Source of the DNA: Dastarcus helophoroides
Lineage: Eukaryota; Arthropoda; Insecta; Coleoptera; Bothrideridae
Direction of reading: 5' to 3'
NCBI GenBank assembly: GCA_028583605.1
Contig: CM053327.1
Span: forward strand, 20,137,629 to 20,201,628
DNA: 64,000 bases
Of this stretch, positions 22,500-34,605 are shown one piece after another. The notes under the pieces are model-generated. The model saw only the letters and a list, made by a program, of their open reading frames with translations. It searched no databases and was not told the DNA's origin. Every line of letters starts with the position of its first letter. Position 1 is the stretch's first letter. A program made the translations under genes and the position numbers.

Positions 22500-24392
22500 G
22501 GCCCATATTCAAAGAAAAATGAGATTTTTTAGACGAATTATCCAATATTCGACATTCCGAAATATTTCGAAAAATTGACAGTTCTTATAACACAATAGAG
22601 TGTAGCTTTTGACTTTTGTGCGCAGTGAATCTAAAAAATTTAAGATTCGATCACTCTCTAAAATACCTAAAATTACAAAATATATTGTTTTCACTATGCT
22701 ACTTTGAATTATTATAATAGCGAAAAGAGGTCATGAGGCGACTTGTAAGTTCCGTTGCCAGGGCTATGAAGTCGTGGATGAGCTGATCAAAGGTGGTTTT
22801 ATTGAACAATCCTATACTTTTTTATATACAAACCTTTTCTTGTGGTTGAGGTCAATACTCAATAGTTTAGTTTGATAGGAAGGCGGTGAAAAAATAAAAC
22901 AAGTGGCAAATATCCTGCAGCTTCCAATATTGCAACCCTTGCCTTATTACAAGAAAGTAATACAATTCGAAATTCACTCTCATACAGCTGGATGAGCTGG
23001 GATAAGCTTCTCCTTCTTATCCCCAGAGAGGCTTTTGCTGGCATCGTATAAAAACGGACACTAATAGAATTTCTAATGCTAATTTATCACCTTATTATTT
23101 ATCCCTTTCTTCTTTATTTATCCCTTTCATTACAAAATATAATAAGACAAGAAAAGTTCCATGGACAACATCAATATTTCATTCAAACAAAACATTAATT
23201 TTACACTAATTTTAAATCGAAATGAATCATAAATCACAATACTTTTTCGCATTATTACTCTACAAATGGGAGTATCTTTGTTCAGGGGATACTTAAATTT
23301 AATCTAGAAATTCACAGTAATAAATTCATATTTTACACAATAATCTCAAAATAAATTCTGAATTTCTTTCGTTCGGTTTATTTTATTAATTTCTCTTCTG
23401 AGCAGTCTTTTAACTTTAATTGTCTAGCATTACTTCGAGTATTTTAATTTATAGGATTCTTATGGATCATTTTTATGTATCTGTTTGTCCATATGTCACT
23501 GGCTGTTAGCTTTGAAAGTCATTTAATTAATTTATTGATTTGAAAGACCCGAATTTATTAAACCGAAGTTAGTTTTTAAGTCTCTAATTTATACATAAGA
23601 GTTTGGTGATTTTGAACAAAGATATTAAAAAAAGTCCAATTTTCGATAAGCTCTCATAATTTAAAAATCAAATTTTATTTCTTTTCAGTCCACTCGAAAT
23701 TTTGACTTAACATTTGTAAAGCAGCAGTTTTTTGAAATTTATGTTTGCTGTTTGTTGTTGTTTAAATAATTAATAATCGTAAAAATTGAAAATTTATAAT
23801 ATTGAGTGAAGTTGAAATGTCAGTAAAAAGTAAATATAAGTTATTTTTTTATTGGACTTCTTTTTTTACCTTCATAGAGGTGGAATTTCCAAAAATTTCT
23901 TTTTGGTTCTTACCTATATTATACAGGCTGGTGCCTGAGGTAACGGGCCAAAAGGCATGTATGTAAATACCTAAGGTAAAAATATTGCGATTTCGCCTAA
24001 CTTTGCATATCCAGAAGTTGGATAGTTAAAGGGTTACAGGGTGTTAAATAAATACCATTTTAGTTTTCATTCATTCGTTTCTTGGTGAATGCTAATCAGT
24101 ACAAAATTTAGGAATTTTAACTTTCTTGTGTCGAAGAGTTAAATTCTCTTCACCGTTTCGTTAAAGTCTATAGAGGGCGCTACCTGCTATAGATTAAATG
24201 TATTAAAAACGACACAATTTTGTTATAATTTCAGTTGTATCATTTTTGGGATCAAATTCTTAATTTTTTAACAGTTTTTGCACAAAAAAGCTATGAAAGT
24301 ATTTGGCTTTGAAACTTTCAATGCTAGTGAAACTGACTAAAATAATTTATAAATATCAAAAACAAAGGTGTACTGTAATGAACAGTAAAATA
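22500..24392. other. intron 1 stretch without a gene
   Basis: AT-rich and non-coding. A patch at 22720-23040 is less AT-rich but no protein family can be recognised. At 24033 the word ACAGGGTGTTAAATAAATACC resembles transposon termini of the ACAGGGTG type, but no partner end was found. Confidence 0.4.
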
Positions 24393-24956
24393 CAGTCAAA
24401 CCTCCCTATAACGAACCTCCGTGTAACAAAATTCTCTATATAACGAACTTTTTTAAGGAAGGCAGAATTTTAAGAAAATTTACACATAAAATTACTTTCA
24501 TTTAACGAATGCAATACCTCCATGCAAGGAATTTTTGAATCAAGTTTTTCCAAGGTTTAATTAGTTTTTAAATGCAGTCAGAAAGATTTCTTATTCTTTT
24601 GGGGTACCAATATACTAATGACTTTCCAAGGTTTAATTGGTTTTTAACATGCATGCTAATGACTTGCTGGCCCGGTAAGGTAAAACAGATTCTCTTTGTC
24701 AGTTGATTTCTTGTGCAAGAAGTGTAAGAAGAGTAAAATTGCAAAAATAGGTCTAAGGAAAAAGCTTTATCGTTCAGCGGAAAAGACCAATTGATCAATA
24801 ATGTTATAATCAGGGTTTTAAAAAAGGGACAAGAATAAGTTTGGAATCACTTAAAGCATATGAACTTTTACATATGATTTGTGTATTTTTAATGCTACCT
24901 TCCTATAACGAACTTTTTTGTAGAATTTAGGAATTCGCTATGGTGAGGTTTGACTG
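24393..24956. mobile_element. pogo-type miniature element (MITE), 564 bp
   Basis: The left end CAGTCAAACCTCCCTATAAC continues into CGAACCTCCGTGTAAC. The right end ...CTATGGTGAGGTTTGACTG at 24956 is inverted to it. TA flanks both sides (24391-24392, 24957-24958). Subterminal copies of the word TATAACGAACTT occur near both ends, typical of pogo/Tigger elements. Internally there is a direct repeat of TTTCCAAGGTTTAATT (24547 and 24626). No transposase frame was found, so it is non-autonomous. Confidence 0.88.
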
Positions 24957-24958
24957 TA

Positions 24959-27119
24959 GTAAACATTAGTAAAAGATATGACTTTTGATATTATTTGCTC
25001 ATAATGTTTGCCCCTAAAACTTCATTTTGTTTTATTTCAAAGTAAAGATTCACTGAGGGCTTTATTTGTCATCGTAAATCTGTAGTCAAGCGTTGTCATT
25101 GAAATTTGTTCTGTATCGAAAACTGTATTTAAAACGGATGCTGCAAAGTAGCCTATAAGTGCCAAAATTTAAGGGGGGGGGCGGATAATACTGATATTAT
25201 TAAGGCGTTTTGCTGTAAGAGGCACTTGGCATTCAATCATGGCTCAACTCTTAAACATCACCGCACCTCTAACCAATTTATTCGAATTTAGTAAATTGTC
25301 TTTTTTGACAGTGAATATAATTAAGAAAAAATTTCAAAATAACGAGTTCTCTAAGTCTAGAGAGCAATTTTAGGCATAATTTTAGACAAGGATACTTTCC
25401 TGTTTCATACTTTTCAATTCATTTTTCTATAGTCAGGGTTAGTTTTTATAACTTTAATTTTTATTATGCATGTCAAATTTAATGTTGTTTCAAAACAATT
25501 GATAATTTTCTGAAAATCTTTGTTAAATTAAATCTGAAAAAAATAACAGTGTCGCAAAAGCACAGAACGCCCTGTATATTTTTCCTAAAAAATCAAAGAA
25601 AAGCTTAATTACAAAATTTGATAACAATAACTTAAAAATAAATAAAATATAGCAAAAAACTGAAATAACAAAATTTCTGGCCTGTATATATGTTTGTACA
25701 ATCAATTTTCTACTGAAGTCAAATAATTTAAATTATAAAGAATGTATTTCCGAAATATGGTACATTTTGTGCTACATACCCTCTATATTTATGAAATATT
25801 ATTCGATGACCTTTGCAAACGTTTTGATTTAAATCTTCTTGGTATATCTACACCCAATTTCGTTGTTTTCCATATTATAAATTCAGGATTAATTAACAAA
25901 ATTGTTTTATAATTATTGCTTTTACGTCTTTTAATTTTGTTTGGGCCTTAAAAAAACATCTTGTATACTATACTAATTAATTAATTATACTATACTAAGT
26001 GACCTATAAAGAAACCACAGTGTGTAGTACTTTGTTTTGCAAGTAATCAAGTCACTGCAACCAAAGAGATGCGAACAATGATAAAAGACGGTGGGGTAGC
26101 TTTCTAATTGCTCAAAACACCCTCCTATAGGGAGTTAATGTTAATAGCGGTCAACCCTTTTCCTATTATAGAGAAAAGTCACATCTGTCGAATTCTATGT
26201 TTATAAATTGTTCGGTTGATTACGGCATTCTGGATACATATAAGTAAGATTTATTTCATTGTGAAAACCCCTTCTATTATTCAATATTTAGAGTTTGTTC
26301 TATTTATAACACTCTACGGTTTTACCAAGGTATATAATTATCTTAAAATAAAACACCTCACTTCTAATTTGAAAATCGAATACATAAACTGATGGGCTTT
26401 GTAAGTATAGAAAACAAACAAATAAGTTTTAATTACCTTTTCGCGCCAGTGTTATGAGAATGACAATGCTGTGAAGGCGTGACAAGAAATTTGCCAGACA
26501 TTAATTCCTCTTAGATCGAGCTTACAAGTGTAATACTTTGGATTAAAGGGATCATTAAAATTATGCTTGGGAATTATGGTATAAAACTTGATAGCGCATC
26601 GAAGATTATCCAGGATCAACGTATTTTGGGAACTACTGCTGCTTATTTTTTATTCACTCTTTATTTCTTTAGTCATTATTTTACAATAAAGATATTTCCA
26701 TTTGACCAAGAAGATTTAATAACTAGATTTATAGATATATTTAAATCTTTCTGAAACTGAATTGTTATTTTGAATACAATATTTTTATAACTATTTAATT
26801 TTGTGACCTCTTGGTCCTTTTACTCTTAATCTCAGATAATTTTAACTTTTAATTTTTGAGGTGAATTTTCTATAAACATGTAAAATACAAATTAATATTT
26901 TGAACTAAATTTTACTTTGTGGAATACTTCAATATTCATATTTTTAGAGAGAAACAACCTTAAATTCAAAGTCCGAGCTGTGTTGGTTATATGTATGTGT
27001 GAAGCAAAATTATTTTAGATTCAAAGTAAAACATTATTGACATATTCATTATGTTGGACTAAATATGTTTGCAATTGACCAAGGATATTTAATAATAGAT
27101 TTGATTTTATCCCTCCTAT
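24959..27119. other. intron 1 stretch without a gene
   Basis: AT-rich, non-coding. A run of 9 G lies at 25172-25180. ATTAATTAATTA-type words bounded by repeated TATACTA occur at 25966-25998. Short open frames show no domains. Confidence 0.45.
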
Positions 27120-28830
27120 TTTTGTTTTTTTTTGTTTTATGTTTAATCCACTCGCAAAGGATAGCCCTATTATGCCTTCCAAGCATCGCGAGTAGAATGC
27201 GGAAACAAGGATAGATGGCGATGAAGTGCCTTCTTAAACAAGGATAGGTTAAAATTTTTGGGGAAAATTCCGTTCGGTAACGAGTTCCATAGCTTGGAAG
27301 ATCTACTGACTGTGTTAAACTGGGCCTCACAGGAATTTGCTGCCTCTGACTGTCTTGTATGCCTCAAAAATCTTGCCTTTGGGGGGATCAACTCCATTAT
27401 TTTCCGTGAGCATCTTCCACGAAAGTACTTGTAGAAAAGAGATAAATCAGCATGTATCCGCCTGTGGTCTAGTGTTTCGAGAGAATTGGTCAAACTTTCA
27501 TCATCAATTAGACGAATTGCTCTTTTCTGAAAAATGTGCTTTGGGCCTGAACTCCAAACATGAAAACAGTATTCTAGTATTGGCCTAACTTGTGTTTTGT
27601 ATAGTGTGAGTAGCTGATGAGATGTGAAATAATTTTTCGCTCTAAGAAAGCCTAGCTTCTGAGAGGCGGACTTGGCAATGGCGCGCACCTGATCGTCCCA
27701 AGAAAAGTTAGGGCTCGCATTCACTCCTAGAATAGACAGATTAAGTTCTATCGAGAGAGTTCTATCGATGTTTTCTTAGGGAAAACCGCGGCCGGAGTTT
27801 TTGGTTCGTTGAAGTCGACTAGATTTTTCTAAACCATTCTAGAATGATTAGGAAATCTCGGTTAACCGTCTGCATTTGCTGTCTTCTTAGTTGATTTGAA
27901 GCAGCAACGGATAATGGTTTGTCTGCGAAAAAAGATGACACCAGGCTGTTATCATCTGCGAAAATGTATGTCGGATTGGAAGTTGAAGCTAAGTGATCAT
28001 TTATGTGTAACAGAATCAGAATAGGAGAACAGACCTCTGAGGCATCCCTGCAATAATCGCGAATGTCTCGGATGAGATGCTATCGGCGACGACCTGAAGA
28101 GATCCGTCAGCAAGACGACTGGATATCAAATGACAGAGTTCAGGAGGAAGACCATAGGATGTTAATTTGGCAAGAAGAAATCGGTGCCAGATTCTGTCGG
28201 AGGCCGTTGAGATGTCCAATGCCACAATCCTAGCCTCGCCAGGTTTTTCCATAGCTGAGTTACAGATATGAGTAACATATGTCAATAGATCGCCGGTTGT
28301 TCGTTGTTGTCTAAGATCGTGTTGCCTATCCGAGATGATTCTATTCTCCTCCAGATATTTGAGAATCTCGATGTTGATACCCTTTTTGCCCACTTTGGAT
28401 ATAACGGACAACAAAAATATAGGGCGATAGTTCTTAGTCAGATTCCTTTTTTCTTTTTAGGGACAGCTGCACCCTAGCTGATTTCCAGATGTTAGGGAAT
28501 TCACCTTTGTTGTAAGAGAGTGTAACCAATTTGCTTAGGACAGGAGTCAACTGAAGCGCACTTTTTAAGAACAATAGCGGGGCCAGAAGCTTTCGTTGTG
28601 TCGAGCTTAAGGAGAATCTTCCTCACTGTGCGTTGTCGGAAAACAACTTCAGGCATCGAAGTTGGAACCTTAGGAAGAATAGGAGGCTCTGCGTTTCGAG
28701 AATCACGATTGGAATTTTCAGCAAACCTTAAGGCTAGCAGTTCAGCCTTTTCCTTGGAAGTAGTCGCAATATTGTTGTTGTCGTCAAGTTAAGGTGGAAA
28801 ATTTGAAAATGTAAAACTCTTTCCAATTGA
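27120..28830 (-). mobile_element. LINE copy 2 (same family as 15995-17690, inverted)
   Basis: The minus strand carries the same RT as copy 1. The frame at 28414-28016 reads VISKVGKKGINIEILKYL, IVALDISTASDRIWH (first catalytic Asp kept, AF changed) and AGMPQRS (GVPQG altered). FADD, the catalytic pair, is encoded at 27962-27951. An intact 184-codon C-terminal frame at 27724-27170 includes NFSWDDQVRAIAKSASQKL, VRPILEYCFHVWSS and SLFYKYFRGRCSRK. The 3' end is an A-rich tail at about 27120-27150. The upstream limit, near 28830, matches that of copy 1. Frameshifts separate the blocks. It is less damaged than copy 1 at the C-terminus. Confidence 0.88.
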
Positions 28831-29062
28831 GTTTACAAATCCCTAAAAGCACCTGGAACCGTTCGGAGAGTTAAAAAGTCTCTGGCACATTTTACGATCG
28901 AAATCACTTTTTGTTTACAAACATTTCGTGGGATTATTTCTCCAACGATGATAAGCGCGATTTCTGCAGGAGACAACCTGAACACACTTTTTGCTAAGCC
29001 AAGATGTACTAGAGGCAGACTTCTTTTGGTAATGGAAAATTGAATCAAATATATTTATGAAT

Positions 29063-29455
29063 GCAATCAAACCTGTCCAAGACGGATTCCTGTTTATGAC
29101 GGAATATTCTGATAGTGCCGTTTTCTTTCCGTCATATCAATGTTCTTCTACAAGCTGAAAAACTGTCAAACCTTAAATGAAATTTTAGACCAATCGCGTT
29201 CCGGCTTTTTAGATATGTCTGACTGTAATTTGAAAAAAAAATTATTCTTACGAATCGAGAAATATCATCTTTTGGTACAGATATGTAGATCATGTACTAG
29301 TTGGCTTTCTGGGCTCCTCTAGTCAATTAGATCAATTTTTAGAATCATTAACCGTTGACAAAATAAATTTTCTGAATATATGGTATAGCTTCAGTGATGT
29401 CCGCTTAAAACGAACTCCAAGGCACCGAAGAAATCGGCTCGTTATAGTGAGGTTC
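29063..29455. mobile_element. possible decayed pogo-type miniature element
   Basis: The left end AATCAAACCTGTCCAAGACGG and the inverted right end CGTTATAGTGAGGTTCGGATT resemble each other. They also resemble the pogo-type ends at 24393-24956 (CTATGGTGAGGTTTGACTG). A second copy of the sub-end word ACGAACT lies at 29410. There is no clean target duplication and no coding frame. Confidence 0.45.
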
Positions 29456-29847
29456 GGATTAAACATTAAATGCTAATTAACAGAATAATAATAATTTAAT
29501 ACATCTATACTTTACAGATTGGTTCATTAAAAGGGGACGTTATTGTATGTTATATAAGAAACTGAAATGAATTAGAATGTTTAAATTATATAATAAACCT
29601 CACAATTCCTAACGATCCCTTACATTCGGTTTCAGACACATTGGCAACATTCAACCCGATGATAATTAGAACTTATGTGATTCCAATGGAATGAAAACAT
29701 TGTAATCGACAAATCAGGATAATTAAACAAATATTAGAGCTGAGAATCTCATGAACTTAAAAAAAAAAAAAATTAGCTTTATCTTTCTTAAACAACCATC
29801 ACCAATTCAGTTTTGCTAAGGAGGAAACTCCATAGCTTGGAAAATCA

Positions 29848-29992
29848 GGTATATATACAAGGTGATTCTAAATGTAGTACCATAAATTCAGGATCGTATT
29901 TTAGAGCCCAAAATAAGAAGAAAAGTCTATATAAACAAAACGCTTCATTTCCGAGTTACAGGGTTTGGAAATTTAGTTTTCCAAATTACCGT
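29848..29992 (+). repeat. fragment of a dispersed element with a TACAAGGTGATTC end
   Basis: Starting with ATACAAGGTGATTCTAAATG, the text CATAAATTCAGGATCG...AAAATAAGAAGAAAAG and CGCTTCATTTCCGAGTTACAGGG matches in style a terminal-repeat element known to me from several insect genomes (start TACAGGGTGATTC). Only about 145 bp is recognisable. The assignment is from memory and no second end was found. Confidence 0.4.
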
Positions 29993-30062
29993 TTTTAATT
30001 AATAATTTCATACCATTTCGTGCCGTTTCCAAAAATCTAAGAATTAATTAACCCAACTTAAC

Positions 30063-30547
30063 CAGTGGCGGCTATATCTAGGGGGGCGATGCTTAAAACG
30101 TGCCTTATTTATTTTGTGTGCACTTTTGTGGCAATTTTTTAACAAAAATGTAAGCTACAAAAATTTTTACATAAAAAAAGTACTTTTACTGAAATTCGAT
30201 TTTGTCAGCGGTTTTCGGGTAAAATGCATTTTTATATTGCGATGCATTAAAAGCGCTTGCCCAAAAATATGGAATGTAACACATAGTTGGCATTGAAATA
30301 CACCGGTGGCTCCTTTGAGCAATTTCTGGAAATAAATGACAATCTTTTTAAATTTGTTATTTATTAGATATTTATGAAACATTTTTTTATTGAAATATTA
30401 GTTAAAAATAATTTTTTTGAAAATATTTTAAGTAATAAATATATCATAGCTATCATCTTCAGAGAGATAATTGCTCGGAATAATTTATACCTTTGTGCTA
30501 AAATATTTTTATTATTTAAATAATAATTGGTAGAACAGCCGCCAGTA
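30063..30547. mobile_element. possible third CAGTGGCGGCT hAT copy (decayed)
   Basis: The left end CAGTGGCGGCTATATC at 30063 matches the two good hAT copies, followed by a G run (GGGGGGCG). A plausible right end, AGCCGCCAGTA at 30537-30547, is inverted but imperfect. No 8-bp duplication could be matched, so the right boundary is uncertain. No transposase frame. Confidence 0.45.
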
Positions 30548-31389
30548 TGCAATACATCATAATCAGCTGTATGTATTAGTTGTCGCTGAGATAATTTGGT
30601 AAAGTTCTAAAGTAATCTCTTCAGTCATCACAGTTAGAATTTTGGGAGTTAATCTTTATTTTAATTATTAGGTTTATTAAATACTAAAATTGGCTTGTAG
30701 TCAAAACGAGTGTAAATTACACATAAAATACATCCCTTCTCGATCTAAACAATAGCCATTAATTTCTAATTTTGTATTGATGATATTTAAAGGCCCTTTT
30801 GGCAGCTAATTCATGCGTGTTACATACAAAACATTCAATACACTGATGGCTCTTTTATGCGTTATAATCGATCAATCAAGTGATGGGCAGATCCGTTCTT
30901 TATGTGCCGATGAGGAATGATCTGTTTGACTGCATTTTAGAAAGGGAGGCTATAATAGCATCAGCGAATCGGAATAATACGCTAATCTGCCACAGGGGTG
31001 ATACTGTTATAAGCGTGCACGGGTTCTGCACATCGACACTTGCTGAAATTCCCATACACTTTTTAACAATTTTGCGTCAAATATGTAATTCCCAGATCGG
31101 AAATTTTTTGATCATCAAGTTTTAAGGGTGTAATAGTCAAATTTAGTCGCGTTTTATTATGAAGATTAACTAATTTATGATCCACTCATGTTGCCCATTT
31201 AAACGAGTTATAAGCTGTATTTAATAATAAACGTGTATAACAAATAAATATAAACACTTCATTGTGCTTAAATATAGTATTGACAAATGCCAAAAAACAC
31301 GACTTATCCTGGATGCAACAAATGCACCGGAAGAATTATGGCTCGGTACCACTGGTCATGGTGCCTGTTATACAAAATTAAGCAGAATA
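30548..31389. other. intron 1 stretch without a gene
   Basis: Mostly AT-rich. The word ATACACTGATGGCTC at 30838 is a diverged repeat of ATACACCGGTGGCTC at 30298. An 81-codon frame at 30880-31125 has no domain I recognise. Confidence 0.4.
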
Positions 31390-31960
31390 GGACAATTTAA
31401 TAATATAACAATATAATAATAAAGATTATCGAAAAAAAAGCATTAAAATACAAATATCAAAATTCAACTTTTCAGTTAACAAAATGTAACCAAGTTTAAA
31501 AAATTATTAAGTAACCCAAGTATCTGTCTTTCGCTGAAGTAATCCATCTTTCTACCCTTTACTAAAGTATACTTGCTTTCAAGACTCTATTAAAATAATT
31601 TTGCTATCTGCCTTTTACTAAAGTAACTTTGCTTAATTTTGGTTTTTGCCTTTATTAAATTATCTTTACTTTCTGCCTTTAACTAAAATTTTACTTTCTG
31701 CCTTTTACTAAAGTTTTGCTTTTTCTCTTTTATTTTGTGCCTCTTAACAGAATTTTTTTTACTATACCTATTATCAAAAGTAACCTTGTTTTGTTATAAA
31801 ATAATATCTGTTCTATTATTAGAAAATTTAATATTAGACAAATAATAAAGATTACTGAAGAAAAAAAGAATAAAAATTCAAATATCGAAATTCGACGTTT
31901 CGGTTAACGAAATATAGCCAATTGAAATAAAAAAAGTTGTACATGTACATGTACATGTTG
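31390..31960 (+). repeat. degenerate tandem array flanked by a direct repeat
   Basis: Position 31520-31750 contains five or more diverged copies of a unit of about 40 bp built on TTTACTAAAGTAACTTTGCT and TTCTGCC. An 85-bp segment starting ATAATAAAGATTA sits on each side (about 31418-31500 and 31843-31925). These agree at most positions, including GTTAAC(A/G)AAAT. The layout suggests a larger unit of about 430 bp duplicated in tandem. At 31938-31960 lies a small GTACAT repeat. Confidence 0.6.
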
Positions 31961-32279
31961 TCATAGAAGAAAAAATAATGCAATCCTAATTAGTTAAATA
32001 AATATCTGTCAAAAGTACAGAAAATGCATTTAGCTTCGGGTCAAATCAGAAGATTATCTGCAGATTCATCCTTTCTTGATGTTCCAACGCAGTGGTTTGG
32101 CTTTTTGTTTATTTTCTTGTCCTCAGGAATCCCAGGAGACGATGAGTGAAGGGAAGGTAGCAAAGGAGATAATATGCAAGCAGTTCTTTTATAGCCATCA
32201 GACGACAAACTTTCACAAAAGAAAACATTGCATACACATACTCCTTAAAGGTGCCTACCCCCTTTATTGAGAAGGTATT

Positions 32280-32640
32280 ACCGCACACCAAGGGCTGTAC
32301 TCTCCCGCATGACAGCGGTACCTGGCACATTCATTAATGAGGAAGAAGGTCCACCACCCTCACGCCCATCTCGATCACTTTCATTCGAACACCTCGACTG
32401 CCGATAACTAAATAAATTGAATATAATTGATGTTACATCATCAAAATGCGCATCGTGAATTGTGAATCCCCGAGCACTGGCTGTACCAGCTTGTGGCACA
32501 CATACCAACATGTCGCGCTCAGGTCTTCAGCTAAATGCGAGAACTTCCGGTTGCGTAATGATGCAAGTTACGTAACCCGTAAAACATGCATAGGGGGCAC
32601 ATTTCGTGTTACCATCACGCGTAATCATCAAGCGTTACTA
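32280..32640. promoter_or_regulatory. GC-richer block in intron 1, candidate conserved element
   Basis: The block is richer in GC and CpG than its flanks, with no transposon ends. Overlapping short frames on both strands lack domains. It contains the bZIP-like words GTTGCGTAATGATGC and TTACGTAA (the latter resembles PAR-bZIP sites) at about 32545-32580, and CATTAATGAGG near 32330. A regulatory role is inference only. Confidence 0.3.
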
Positions 32641-32699
32641 ACGTACTCTTCTGCTTTTATCAATTTTATTAACTATTTCTTTAATGCAGTATTTTCTAA

Positions 32700-33760
32700 T
32701 TAGAAGTTCACTTTGTTCTTGTATTTTTTATGTAATTTTTTATTTAGAAACTAGCTAACGTCACTCGACCCCACTTATTACTTTTTTTATCGTGTATATA
32801 TTTTTTAAGTGAATACTTCTTCAAGCGCATTGGACGTTTTTAGATAGGGGGAAAAATTTGAAATATTATAAATCTTCATTTTACAATTGGAAATTTCGAA
32901 AAAACAATTTTAAATTGCTTTTTTAGAGATTGTGTTTTTTTCTTGCAATTTTTACTGTTCCTCGACATTTGAATTTCTAATCTCGAATTTTTAGTTCCTA
33001 AAATTTCGAGGTTACAGTTTTTAATTTTACATTCAAAATTTTGTTTCGTTGAAGACAAAAGTCACAATATTACCATTAATAATAAAACCTTGAAAAAGTT
33101 TGAAAAGCGAAGTTTATATAAAATATAAATAGAAATTCCGAATAAAAAAACCAAAATTTTGAGGAAACACACTAAATTTGAATTGTTTCTGGCCTACTTA
33201 TTTTTTCAGAAATTTTTAATTTAATTTTTTTTAAGTTTTACTTGGAATTTTGACCTCAACATGGTATTGTCCGACATGAAACTCAAACTTTTGACTTTGT
33301 TCCTAAAATGGTGAATGTAGAATCGAAAATATTGGAGTTAATAAAGAAATTTCAAAAAATTAATCCGAATAAAGTTCGAGAATTGTATAAAAACAGAATT
33401 TCGGGAAAATCTATAAATCTCGGCAAAGTAAAAAACTTCAAAATTTCGAAATTTAATTAATGGAGATGCATAAGGATATTTGGTTAATCATGTAATCGAG
33501 GAAGGTTATAGCAATCTGTAAATTTATTTTATGACAGGATTAAACTTGGAGAAAAAACAATGTATAATATTCAAAAGTACTCGCTCAGTCTGTGTTCAAG
33601 TTGGTAACGAACATATTGTTTTCTACATCATGTGTCAAATAGTGTTCATGCTTAATTTATATTTCAATCACACGTTAAAGGCTCATAGTTCTTATCTTTG
33701 ATTCCCTGCCAAAAATCCAGGCTTAATCAAATGAGTACTGATTTCAGGCGCCATTTACAA
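32700..33760. other. intron 1 stretch, AT-rich degenerate words
   Basis: Mostly aaatttt/gaaattt-type sequence (32850-33450). No gene, no ends of elements. Confidence 0.45.
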
Positions 33761-33889
33761 TGTTAATAAAATGTAAGACTATGTCTGGAACTCCGCAAGA
33801 TTTGCAAGGTCTGTTGAAAATTATCACCAAAGCGTCTACAGTAAACATCAGTAATCTTCAGCTTAATCCCTGGATCTCGTTCAAAAGTG

Positions 33890-34150
33890 TTAGTTTATGG
33901 GCGTGCCACCTGGCGGTATAATATGTGACTGATAAATGACTTCCTAAAATCCCAAAGGAAGGCCAGATTAAAGGCTTAGTGGACGTGTCGCGGGCCTGAC
34001 AGCAGGAATCACCCTCTTTCCCTATTCTGCGACATCCCGCCCCCGCCCCTGCCAGACAGTTGTGGTAGAAACGAGTCAGGTGCTCGACCGCTGAACATGC
34101 TACGTGATGTTATTAGGATTTTAAGCCCCTTCGCCTTAGTGTTTTCTCTC
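33890..34150. promoter_or_regulatory. GC-richer block with a GC-box-like tract, candidate regulatory element
   Basis: About 260 bp with a marked rise in G+C. It contains the tract ATCCCGCCCCCGCCCCTGCC near 34035, GTGTCGCGGGCCTGACAGC near 33986, and a CACCTGGCGG E-box-like word near 33907. It is non-coding and has no terminal repeats. The tract resembles Sp/KLF-type binding sites. It could be an enhancer or an internal promoter of Pitx. Confidence 0.35.
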
Positions 34151-34605
34151 CTAAAAAGTGGAATTGCTAATAAACTTTTCTGTTTTTTTAACTACCATCC
34201 ATAACGTATTCGTGTCTACAGATCTGCTTAAGGTTCGAGTCGACAATCATGGCAGTTAGTTCACTATTATCTGTCTTATTTACCAGAAAAAAAACACATT
34301 TTACATAATATAGTATATGTATTGTACATATTACTTATTTTTTAACAACATATAACAGAGGCGTATGTCTTATTTATAAGGGATAGAAGTTTTTTTGGCG
34401 ACATAATTATGAAAAAAATAATAGAATTTCCATGAAAAATAATTAAAAAACACGAAATTCTAAAACAGCGAAAAAATCAAAATATTATTTGTATACATAT
34501 TGTAACATTTTAATTATAATTTGAAGATGAAATAAAAGAAACGTGTTTTTGGCCTTTCTGGGGATGTCATCTCTTGAAGATTTTAATTCCCTTTTCCAAA
34601 TCATA

